From Arenicola marina (taxonomy: Eukaryota; Annelida; Polychaeta; Arenicolidae): a stretch of DNA of 64,000 bases. The notes beneath the pieces are model-generated. The model was not told the origin of the DNA. It saw only the letters and a list, made by a program, of their open reading frames with translations, and ran no database searches. This document shows positions 24,995-35,700 of this stretch, piece by piece. Location: positions 27,131,143 to 27,195,142 of the forward strand of contig OZ025265.1 of NCBI GenBank assembly GCA_964019135.1, written 5' to 3'. The position numbers and the translations under genes are program-made. Position 1 is the first letter of the stretch. Each line of letters opens with the position of its first letter.

Positions 24995-25260
24995 CAGTCG
25001 CACACATGTTCAAATATTGGCACATGTCCCAATAAAATACATATGTTCAAATTAATTTTACATATGTTCAAATACATTTTACATTTGTTTAAATTAATTT
25101 TACATTTGTTCAAATATAATTTTACCTATTTGAACATACGTGCCATTCATTTGGATACATGTATAATTTAATTACACATAAGTCCAATTCATTTAACATA
25201 TGTAACATTGAATTGTACCTATGTCCAAATAACTTATGTGCAAATAATTTGTCCATAAAT
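24995..25260 (+). repeat. Degenerate ATGTTCAAAT repeat, left half of foldback element
   Basis: About ten imperfect units of roughly 20-25 bp built on ACATATGTTCAAATTAATTT. They match, in inverted orientation, the array at 26230-26460. Confidence 0.75.
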
Positions 25261-26229
25261 TACAATTGACTTCTACATGTGTCCAGTAGGCACAATTTCA
25301 AAATTATTGAGACCATTAAATCAACCGTGAGTGGTACCCGAATGTGAAGCATTTCTCGTCCAAATGGAGGCAGCTGCTTCCCGGTATGAAGCCCAGCAGG
25401 CTCAAACAGGTGAATAATGCATACATAAAAGGATAAACTTATTACGTATACAAGCTCTGCAAGCATAATCGGAGCATGTACATTGTACATGTAACAAATC
25501 GTGACACAATGTCTTTGGAGGGAGTAATATTAGCATGATCAAATTCCAGGTTGAATGTAAATCGATGCTGAGACCCAGGTGCCTTACCGCGTGGTTTAAT
25601 TAACCTTAAGAACTAGACTCATGACTCCATTTTCCAAGCATACAAATTAACCTTTTTCAGACTATTTAGACTCTGCGGTGACTTAGACCCTTGAGTGTCT
25701 TTCAGATCCTTGCAATGAGTGTTTTCAGACTATTGAGTGTCTTTCAGACCCTTCTAGAGTATCACACCCCTGGCTATATCTTCCAATGTCGGTGTCTGTC
25801 GGACCCCATGTATTTGTGGGACCTATAGGTACCTCTCGGACTCTATATTTCTGTCAGGTCCTATAGGTTTCTGTCGGACCCCATGTATTAATTTCTTTGC
25901 TCGTAAAATTATGATATGTCATTAAATTAGCATATAAAATTACGGTTATGAGCTCGTAACTCGTAAAACCAGGCCCAGAACTTCTGGCATATGATTATTT
26001 AATCTGAATCGTCATGAATTAATCATATTAGGATATTATTAACCACATAAGACAGGGAAGATATTAGTAATAACTGCGATGGAACCTTAACCAAAATATG
26101 ACCTAGGCTTCTGATATTCCCTGATTTTTGCCTTATTTTTTTCTAAAATGAAATTCCCAGGTTTTTCTCTGCAAGGATTTTTTTGTTCATTTTCCGTTTT
26201 CCTGATCTGTAGGAACCCTGATATGGGCA

Positions 26230-26460
26230 CATTTAGATATGCGAAAATGATTTGAACGTTTGTGCAAATGATTTGAACATTCGTGCAAATGATTTGAACA
26301 TTTGTGCAAATGATTTTTGTGAAAATGATTTGAACATTTGTGAAAATGATTTGAACATTTGTGCAAATGATTTTTGTGAAAATGATTTGAACATTTGTGA
26401 AAATGATTTGAACATATGTGCAAATGAATTGGACATGGGCAAATATTTGAACATTAATGT
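26230..26460 (+). repeat. ATTTGAACATTTGTGCAAATG repeat, right half of foldback element
   Basis: Ten to eleven units of GATTTGAACATTTGTGCAAA type (21 bp), with a shorter GATTTTTGTGAAAAT variant. They are better preserved than the left half and are the reverse complement of its motif. Confidence 0.85.
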
Positions 26461-26846
26461 GCAAATACTCCATTAAATTTCACTTTGGCTTGCCATCGCT
26501 TGTGATTGGAAGCAGCCAAAAGTAAACCGGAAGTTATCAGTCTCGTAATGGCCGACCAGGGAACGAGGGAACTTGCTGGTTTACCTCGTAAGCGGAATAA
26601 ATGCTTGTGTCGTGGTGTCTGGATGAGTTAGAGATGTAGTTTTTTGGCTGAAAAGCAAGATAAATTACCCGGGAAGCAGATTACGGCATTGAGCGGACGA
26701 GGCAAAGCCGGTAAGAGGGGGCTTTGGGGTCTTGAAGCGAGGGTGGGTAGGCGCTCAGCGGGCTGAGTTGGACACCTTCTTGTTTATTAGTAGGCCGTGC
26801 GGACCCCCCCCCCCCCCTCTGTGTCAGTCGATTTACTGTGCCTGTG

Positions 26847-26854
26847 CTTCCCAC
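26847..26854. repeat. Target site duplication, right
   Basis: CTTCCCAC directly follows the foldback element and is identical to 24553-24560. Confidence 0.9.
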
Positions 26855-27059
26855 CCACCCCCACGCCCACCCCCACCCCAACACACCCACCGACAGGTCT
26901 TTAAACTTGGCTCCGGCCCATTGTGGCACCCCCCCCCCACCAACCCACACGGTTTAAGAGCTGCGGCCCACGGTGACACCCCCCCCCCCCCAACCGGGCC
27001 CACCCACCCGTCCTTAACCCGCGGCAGCCTGTATATAGATATGTGCGCACCGTGTGTGG

Positions 27060-27510
27060 GTTGGTGAGTGTGTCGCGCCAGTTTGTTTGTCGCACCTGAC
27101 AACTGTGAGGCGAGGAGGGGCCGCGGAACCGAACGGCAGCTGGGCGGGATGCATGCAGCCCGAGGCTGCGGGTGTCACCACCCGTGTTAACGGCCGGCTG
27201 TCACTCCGACCGCTGACACCGTCACCGACACTGACGCTGACACTGACGTCGCCAAGGCAGCGCTGCAGCGGTGACAGTCCCGCTTCATTGCCCTGACCTT
27301 TTTGGCAATCCTCTCCGACCGATCCCGGGACGTGGTAGTTCGGGCCCCCAGTGGATACGACGAACGAACCACTACCCCCACCACCCCCTCACCGTCATAC
27401 CTGAGCACGGCGTCTCTCTCCCCCGGCCGGCGGGGGACGCCAGTGTCTCTCACCCTCCCACCCCCGGGACGATTTGGATCCCTGGGTAACAGGTGGCTGG
27501 CTTAACAAGG
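27060..27510 (+). other. CpG-rich block ending in a donor-like site
   Basis: The most CpG-dense unrepeated stretch of the left half, with TGACGTCG and GCCGGCCGGCGGGG. It ends in AACAAG|GTGAGCG (27509). It could be an unmethylated promoter and 5' UTR exon for a + strand transcript, conceivably reaching the kinase gene 4.5 kb downstream. No coding frame is convincing. Confidence 0.3.
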
Positions 27511-28022
27511 TGAGCGTCACTATCCCGCGGAATTGTGAACTAAAAGTCTGCCGTTTATCCCGTTAGGCGGTGCCGCGAGCGGTACTCGTGTTTCATTCTC
27601 CATGGCGTTGGTGGATGCGATGCTCGCCGGATACTGTTTAACGATTCAGCCGTTGGTTGGTACAGGAAGGCCGTCGTAGTGTCCGTTTACCGTGCTGTTG
27701 GTGGGGATGTGGGAGAGCCTACTGCTGGATTCAGCATTCAGATAGCTGAGTGCATCCCTGAATGTAAGCAGTCTTCTGATCGGGCGTGGCTGGCGTGGTC
27801 CATTGCTTGACAAATGTCGAACGACGCACCTTTGGAAGCATGTCTAGATGTGTCTAGCGGGGCCAAGACGTAATTATTTGCGAACGTGTATAGAAGATAA
27901 CAGATATAGACAGGTACTTTAATATATATCATCTACACAATTTTTAATGCGTCGTATATCATCTACACAACTATTAATGTGTCTCGACTACCTAGTCTCG
28001 CACTCTCGCATGAATGTACTTA

Positions 28023-30740
28023 TAGACGCGTGTGCAGACGAGGTAGGTATCTAGACGTCTGTATAGCCATGTGCAGACGAGGTGGACCTTTATTAGACGT
28101 CTCTAGCCATGTGCAGACGAGGTAGGCCTTCAGACGTCTGCATAGCCATGTGCAGACGAGGTAGGCCTCTAGACGTCTGTATAGCCATGTGCAGACCAGG
28201 TAGGCCTCTTGACGTCTGTATAGCCATGTGCAGACGAGGTAGGCCTTCAGACGTCTGTATAGCCATGTGCAGACGAGGTAGGCCTTTAGACGTTTGCATA
28301 GCCATGTGCAGACGAGGTAGGCCTTCAGACGTCTGTATAGCCATGTGCAGACGAGGTAGGCTTTCAGACGTTTGTATAGCCATGTGCAGACGAGGTAGGC
28401 CTCTAGACGTCTGTATAGCCATGTGCAGACGAGGTAGGCCTTCAGACGTCTGTATAGCCATGCGCAGACGAGGTAAGCCTCTAGACGTCTGTATAGCCAT
28501 GTGCAGACGAGGTAGGCCTCTAGACGTCTGTATAGCCATGCGCAGACTAGGTAGGCCTCTAGACGTCTGTATAGCCATGTGCAGACGAGGTAGGCCTCTA
28601 GACGTCTGTATAGCCATGTGCAGACGAGGTAGGCTTTCAGACGTTTGTATAGCCATGTGCAGACGAGGTAGGCTTTCAGACGTTTGTATAGCCATGGGCA
28701 GACGAGGTATGCCTTCAGACGTCTGTATAGCCATGTGCAGACTAGGTAAGCCTCTAGACGTCTGTATAGCCATGTGCAGACTAGGTAAGCCTCTAGACGT
28801 CTGTATAGCCATGTGCAGACGAGGTAGGCCTCTAGACGTCTGTATAGCCATGTGCAGACGAGGTAGGCCTATAGACGTCTGCATAGCCATGTGCAGACTA
28901 GGTAAGCCTCTAGACGTCTGTATAGCCATGTGCAGACTAGGTAAGCCTCTAGACGTCTGTATAGCCATGTGCAGACGAGGTAGGCTTTCAGACGTTTGTA
29001 TAGCCATGTGCAGACGAGGTATGCCTTCAGACGTCTGTATAGCCATGTGCAGACTAGGTAAGCCTCTAGACGTCTGTATAGCCATGTGCAGACTAGGTAA
29101 GCCTCTAGACGTCTGTATAGCCATGTGCAGACCAGGTAGGCCTTCAGACGTCTGTATAGCCATGTGCAGACGAGGTAGGCCTCTAGACGTCTGTATAGCC
29201 ATGTGCAGACGAGGTAGGCCTTCAGACGTCTGTATAGCCATGTGCAGACGAGGTAGGCCTTCAGACGTCTGTATAGCCATGTGCAGACGAGGTAGACGTC
29301 TGTATAGCCATGTGCAGACGAGGTAGGCCTTTAGACGTCTGTATAGCCATGTGCAGACGAGGTAGGCCTCTAGACGTCTGTATAGCCATGTGCAGACGAG
29401 GTAGGCCTTCAGACGTCTGTATAGCCATGTGCAGACGAGGTAGACGTCTGTATAGCCATGTGCAGACGAGGTAGGCCTTTAGACGTCTGTATAGCCATGT
29501 GCAGACGAGGTAGACGTCTGTATAGCCATGTGCAGACGAGGTAGACGTCTGTATAGCCATGTGCAGACGAGGTAGACGTCTGTATAGCCATGTGCAGACG
29601 AGGTAGGCCTTTAGACGTCTGTATAGCCATGTGCAGACGAGGTAGGCCTTCAGACGTCTGTATAGCCATGTGCAGACGAGGTAGACGTCTGTATAGCCAT
29701 GTGCAGACGAGGTAGACGTCTGTATAGCCATGTACAGACGAGGTAGACGTCTGTATAGCCATGTGCAGACGAGGTAGGCCTTTAGACGTCTGTATAGCCA
29801 TGTGCAGACGAGGTAGGCCTTTAGACGTCTGTATAGCCATGTGCAGACGAGGTAGGCCTCTAGACGTCTGTATAGCCATGTGCAGACGAGGTAGGCCTTC
29901 AGACGTCTGTATAGCCATGTGCAGACGAGGTAGACGTCTGTATAGCCATGTGCAGACGAGGTAGACGTCTGTATAGCCATGTGCAGACGAGGTAGACGTC
30001 TGTATAGCCTTGTGCAGACGAGGTAGGCCTTTAGACGTCTGTATAGCCATGTGCAGACGAGGTAGGCCTCTAGACGTCTGTATAGCCATGTGCAGACGAG
30101 GTAGGCCTTCAGACGTCTGTATAGCCATGTGCAGACGAGGTAGGCCTCTTGACGTCTGTATAGCCATGTGCAGACGAGGTAGGCCTCTTGACGTCTGTAT
30201 AGCCATGTGCAGACGAGGTAGGCCTTCAGACGTCTGTATAGCCATGTGCAGACGAGGTAGGCCTCTAGACGTCTGTATAGCCATGTGCAGACGAGGTAGG
30301 CCTTAACACGTCTGTATAGCCATGTGCAGACCAGGTAGGCCTCTAGACGTCTGTATAGCCATGTGCAGACGAGGTAGGCCTTCAGAGGTCTGTATAGCCA
30401 TGTGCAGACGAGGTAGGCCTCTAGACGTCTGTATAGCCATGTGCAGACGAGGTAGGCCTTCAGACGTCTGTATAGCCATGTGCAGACCAGGTAGGCCTCT
30501 AGACGTCTGTATAGCCATGTGCAGACGAGGTAGCCCTTTAGACGTCTGTATAGCCATGTGCAGACGAGGTAGGCCTCTAGACGTCTGTATAGCCATGTGC
30601 AGACGAGGTAGCCCTTTAGACGTCTGTATAGCCATGTGCAGACGAGGTAGGCCTTTAGACGTCTGTATAGCCATGTGCAGACGAGGTAGGCCTTCAGACG
30701 TCTGTATAGCCATGTGCAGACGAGGTAGGCCTCTAGACGT
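28023..30740 (+). repeat. 39/31-bp minisatellite, about 72 copies
   Basis: The 39-bp unit is GCCATGTGCAGACGAGGTAG then GCCTCTAGACGTCTGTATA. A 31-bp form lacks the 8 bases GCCTCTAG, a loss bounded by TAG on both sides. Short units occur singly at about 29290 and 29438 and in threes at about 29508, 29680 and 29927. The unit is stop-free on both strands, so frames of 395-498 codons appear on both. They encode only repeats and have no support as genes. Each unit carries the palindrome AGACGTCT. Confidence 0.95.
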
Positions 30741-31506
30741 ATTCTATATATGGACACGTGCTCATGATACTATTTTGTGTCAACGCGCGTGGTTTCATAT
30801 TGTTGCATATTATAGAAATGGAGCGCGTGCGCAAGAAATGGTCGCAATGAAGAGATTTTCTCCTTTGTTATATATAGTGCTATGACTCACGTATCTGGCT
30901 TGGACCGTCCCATGCCCCTTAAGGCACCAAGCCAAATTCGAGTCATTCCCTGTATGGATGGTCGGATGTCCCGCAACGTGACACAAAGAAACCGTTTTTC
31001 TTCCTTGATGATCTGGACTGGACTGAATGAATTGTTGATACCCCGGGTATAGCAATAGCCCCTTCGTTATATAAAGGGAGGCATTTTTGACATCAGCAAC
31101 TCATCCGGAATGAATAGCCGCGGTGATGTCTCATGCCTCGGCCTATCAGGTATCCCCTTGGCACTTGCCCCTGGCTATTGAGGTAATCTCGCTGTATATA
31201 ACAGGCATTTATCACATGGGTCGTGACGGCATGCCACATCTCCAATCGGCCAGTTTCCTGTTTTATCCGCCACGCGGCGCGCGCTGCGCATCCAATGGAA
31301 GAGTAATCAGCCCGGTGTGGATCTATAGGACTATTTTTGTACGGCAGGTGTGACACATTTGCCCGCTTTTGGTTGTTAGATTACAATAGTTTCCCTATGT
31401 GTCCGTCTCGGGCGTGGCTACGTATCAAGGGTTTCCTTTCTCGCTCGACGTTTTTTATTCCATGCATTTGGTTTTAAGCTTCTGGATATATATATATATA
31501 TTATAT
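30741..31506. other. No gene recognised
   Basis: Unique-looking DNA between the 39-bp array and a MITE, upstream of the kinase gene. No exon with paired splice sites was convincing. Confidence 0.55.
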
Positions 31507-31852
31507 CAGGGGCGGATCTAGGATTTTGGAAGGGGACTGGGTTGCGACGGGGGGGGAGGGGGGGGGGGGGCAACCCGCGACTTGCAAGTGTCCACCAAAT
31601 TTTGACAAGCGGGCCCCCCCCCCCGGGGAGGTGGGGTTGGAATTTATTTCGACCTTAACAGTCCTTAACCTACCCTTAAACAATCCGCCCCCCCTTGGCT
31701 CCACCTGGGTTGCATCTACAAAATGTCTTTTCCAATGTATTTCGTTGGAAAGCTCGACTTTTACAGTGTATGCTCAAGTTTCCAAGGGGGGGTTGCAACC
31801 CTCCTGCCCCCCCCCCCCTTCCCCCCTCCCCCCTCCCCCAGATCCGCCCCCA
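31507..31852. mobile_element. MITE with GGGGCGGATC ends
   Basis: Left end CAGGGGCGGATCTAGG, right end CAGATCCGCCCCC, inverted. The interior is G/C-homopolymer rich. It sits in an (AT)n tract, so a target duplication cannot be read. Related ends occur at 3838, 51755 and 62110. The ends resemble hAT-type CAGGGGCGGATCC families known from many animals. Confidence 0.7.
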
Positions 31853-32019
31853 TATATATATTACCAAAAGCACGATGGAACGCCATCGAAAAATTCACGC
31901 GTATCGACATTAACCCATGTGATATGGTGAGTAGGGGATCGGTTTTCGTTGCCGTAGCAGCCAGCAGACTAATTGTGGCGTGCCAAGTGCATGCATAATA
32001 ACATACGGTAACACCACGG

Positions 32020-32027
32020 TGACGTCA
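32020..32027. promoter_or_regulatory. Full CRE palindrome TGACGTCA
   Basis: A perfect cAMP-response-element palindrome lies 49 bases before the kinase ATG, in a GC-rich leader. If the transcript starts near here, CREB/ATF-type factors could act on it. A TTTAG|GCG acceptor-like site at 32033-32038 means the leader could instead be a second exon. The site is seen; its function is inferred. Confidence 0.4.
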
Positions 32028-32075
32028 CCTTCCTTTAGGCGCCGCTGTAGAGTGCTTCACGGTAGCTAGGCAACC

Positions 32076-32765
32076 ATGGGATGCGTCCATAGCGACGAGG
32101 AGTTCCGCCGCGACGACGGCACCGGAAGTGACATGGGCGCCGTGTCTGGCGTCGCCTTCTACCACCTGGCGGAGAAGGTTCCGAACCACCGCCAGGGGGA
32201 CGCCGCGTCGTCCGTCATCGCGTTCCCGAACAACGTTTACAAATTGACCGGAAGTGGTTCCGAATACGGCGCCTACGGTCACAACTACTTGAACAACACC
32301 GAACAGCCACCGAATCGGAGTCGCAACGTAAACGCCGACGACAACGCGACGCTGAGAGAAGGTTACCTCAATACGGATAAAAAGCCGACGTCGTCGGCCG
32401 ACGCGTCTCCGCGGTCCAGGAACAAGTACCTATTAACGCCCAGCTCCTTGGACTTGGATGCCGCGGGGATCACCAGCTTCCCGGGCCTGGAGGACCTGGT
32501 GGCCATCCCCCGGGAGTGGCACTTCCCCAGATGGGGCACCCACAAGAAGTGCACGCTCTGCCAGAGCGACCTGGCGCCGGACGCCGCCGCGGAGGCGGAT
32601 TCCGGAGTCGTCCCGCTCAAACTGCGCATCCGGCACATGGGGCGTTCGGGATCGCTCCAGAAGGCCAAGCAGAACAACCTGAAGGCGGCGTCGTTGGCGG
32701 CGGCGGTGGCGACCCAGGCGGCGGCCAAGCCATGCGCCATGACGCTGGCCCGCTTCCTGGCTATG
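32076..32765 (+). CDS. ITPKA: IP3 3-kinase coding exon 1 (N-terminal region)
   Basis: Encodes residues 1-230 and ends in phase 0 at ATG|GTAGGC. Begins MGCVHSDE, which fits N-myristoylation (Gly2, Ser6) plus palmitoylation (Cys3). Residues 148-164 ([17 protein letters not shown]) look like a folded patch with a CxxC. The end ([13 protein letters not shown]) lies where vertebrate paralogues carry the calmodulin-binding helix. GC content is much higher than in the introns around it. Confidence 0.85.
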
Positions 32766-35700
32766 GTAGGCCGTGTCTCCTATCCTTTGCGACGTCTCTG
32801 GATCTCGGTGTTTGTGGTGGTGTTCCTGGATCCTGTCGTGTGTGGCTTTTGTGGTATAACGTGGTCGGTGGTTAATTGTGTCTCTGGATATTGTCCCTGG
32901 ATAGATATTGTTGTCTGTCTTCCTGGATATTGTTGTCTGTGTCCCTGAATCGTGTTGTGTGTCTCTCTGTATCTTGTTGTATGTCTCCCTGGAACTTGTT
33001 GTCTGTCTCTCTGGATCTGGTTGTCTGTCTCCCAGGAACTTGTTGTGCATCTCCTTGGATCTTGTCGTCGTTGTTCCAGGATACTGTTGTGTGTGTCCCT
33101 GGATGTGGGTATATTTACTATCCCGTGGTCTGTGTTAGATCCTCTTTATGGACACACAGATGGCTTAAAAAGCCAATCCATCCATCGTTCCTGGTCGAAC
33201 AAATGTTCATAATTGTGGCATTTTCGCACCTAATGCATTCCTTTCAGGTTACTTTGCCACGTGGTCAACTGAATGTTGATATTGTAGGTTCCAGGTGTCG
33301 GAGTTATGTTGTGGGGGCCGAGTGCCACGCATTATAATGTGACTGTTTGACAACTTCATTATGGAAAGTGGTTATCTTTAGTTAGTGTATTGGCAAAAAA
33401 ATCTATTCTGCAAACATAACTGGACATGTGCGTTGAATGTTGTCACTACCTGGGGGTTCTGAGGTACGTAGGGTAACAGCACCGAAGAATATATATATAC
33501 ACACTTACACTCCCGCAATGTGGCTTCTTCCGGCGTACTCCTCTGCAAATTAAACTCCATGTGGCGTTCAAAGGTGGCGCCACTGTTTCCACCCCGCGAC
33601 GTTGCACTGAATCGATAGCTCCGGGGTTCGAATCCCGGATCCGGGCACCTAATCTGAGGCATGGTTTATCCCTTTATCCGTCATCGTCCCGGGAGGTTCC
33701 AGTTAACCCTGCGAAAGCGAATTCTTTTCGTAGATTTCCATGCCTGCGTGGGCTTTATTAATATTTCCTCCTCGGTGCGTTAAGCACGGCGTCCAAGCTC
33801 GCGTGAAGGCCATGGCCAATGCGGATCAGCGTGAGGTGGCCACTGACTGATTGCCTCACGCTGGTCGCTCTGCCTGATCACCGGATTCCCGGAAACGTGT
33901 TGACCACGATTGGCAGAGAGCGGTTTCCGGCCAAAAAGGGACAAAAGACTCGCGTTGGCGTGGTTGGAGCGACCGGGACGGACGCACGGACGGCACGGTG
34001 GAGGTTGGTTGGTTGTATGTTCAGGACGCTTTAACCGCTTTTGTTCATCTCGCGTCAATGGGAGAAGGAAGAGAGAGTGGAACCATGTCCCCGGGGGTAA
34101 CCCCCTACTCTTTGCGAAGTAGGACGTGGGATCTTTATCTCGCGACCACAAAGACATGGCCACAGCGGGGCTCTAACCACCGATCCACGTGCCGTTAGGC
34201 TCTCAGGTGATCGTACGTTGGAGGTAGCGATGAGCCAAGCGTCCAGCAATATCCGCCAGTACTCTTGATCCAAGAAAAAAGAAGCATGAGCTCATTGCCC
34301 CAACCCCCCAGGGGCCACCCCAACGCTCTTTTATGGCAATATAGTGGTGTGCTAACCGACGTACAGGAAAGGTTCTCTAGCTTTGATGGCAATGAGGCGT
34401 TCAACACCAATCTACACGTAACCTGCCCTCTCTGTCCTCGTCCCAAAGGTGGCCTAAAGCACCAATCTACACATAACCTGCCCTCACTGTCCTCGACCCA
34501 AAGGTGGCCTAAAGCACCAATCTACACGTAACCTGCCCTCTCTGTCCTCGACCCAAAGGTGGCCAAAAGCACCAATCTACACGTAACCTGCCCTCACTGT
34601 CCTCGACCCAAAGGTGGCCTAAAGCACCAATCTACACGTAACCTGCACTCACTGTCCTCGCCCCAAAGGTGGCCTAAAGCACCAATCTACACGTAACCTG
34701 CCCTCACTGTCCTCGACCCAAAGGTGGCCTAAAGCACCAATCTACACGTAACCTGCCCTCACTGTCCTCGACCCAAAGGTGGTGCAGCATCTATCACCTT
34801 GGCAACGTATCCCTTCACTGCAACTGTAGTTCTTGTTCTTCATTGTGTGTGGAATAATTACGACAGCGTGATAATGACATTGACCCAGTTTCCCCTTATG
34901 ATGTCACGTGAAGCATTCAGTGCAAGGCGCACCTGGTTGTCTTTCTCTTTCACCTGCAAACACCTCATTCACTCCACGTGTCCGGTGCCTGTGGGTCTGC
35001 CAATGCTACAGGGCCTTAGAAGGCTCTGATTTGTATGGAGGGTTACTGTATAGCGTTGTATCGATTCCTCATCATGGCGCCTTTGTAATAGATGGACTGC
35101 CCTCCGAATTATAGGTCTGTACACGAAATGTTTTCAGACCGGGAACCGAAGATCCGCGATTTGTGTATGGAGACGAAAGCGAGAATGGCATTAGCGTGAT
35201 TAGCGTTAGGTAAGCGCAGGTTGCTGAAGATTCTGCGTCATATTTTTGGTCTTACAGCACTCAATGACGTATAGCACAGGAAATGGGTTACTGTTGTAAC
35301 TGTAGACGTGGGTTGTCCTGATGCTGAAGCAGCCACTCGATTAATTTCAAATGAAAGTAGTTAATTAAAAAGATCATTGCCACAGTGTAAAGGGAGATGA
35401 TTTGTTGCAATTTTTTTTTCACCGCCCGCTGCAAGAAAAGTGGAGTTTTTGTGTACTACGTTATTGAAGTTTGGGCATTGTAGGCGCTTTTGTTATAGCC
35501 AGGTATTGCTCGAATGTATACCACTTTGCCATTTAAGCTCAGATGTATACCATTTTGCCATTTGAGTTAAAATATATTCCTTTTGCTTCAAGAAAAGTGT
35601 AAATTTCTTAAGAGAACAATGAAAGAGATCGGATGGTGCGTCACTTTAGTTCACTTCTACAAGACAATCTGACATTCTTTATTCAGAGACAAAAATGCTG

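Larger units (their letters stand above)
24561..26846. mobile_element. 2.3-kb foldback DNA transposon, non-autonomous, perfect 8-bp TSD
   Basis: Ends are CACAGGCACAGTAAATCG and its inverse CGATTTACTGTGCCTGTG. The inverted arms run 24561-24865 and 26547-26846, about 300 bp, with only a handful of differences by eye. The target duplication CTTCCCAC is exact (24553-24560 and 26847-26854). Beyond the arms a weaker inverted match continues (ATGGCAAGCC, TTTAAT...GAG), then ATGTTCAAAT repeats in opposite orientation in the two halves. No transposase reading frame was found, so it needs enzyme from elsewhere. An 8-bp TSD fits hAT, P-like and a few other superfamilies. High arm identity and an exact TSD suggest recent insertion. 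Confidence 0.92.

Noticed and set aside
28023-30740. CRISPR-like regular array
   Set aside because: Units are contiguous with no unique spacers, and the setting is a eukaryotic genome.
28093-30757. Four large open frames (up to 498 codons) on both strands
   Set aside because: All encode only the 39/31-bp repeat. The unit happens to be stop-free, both strands are open at once, and there are no flanking exons or known domains.
33780-34273. Small frames on both strands near 34 kb
   Set aside because: They lie in a SINE copy inside intron 1.
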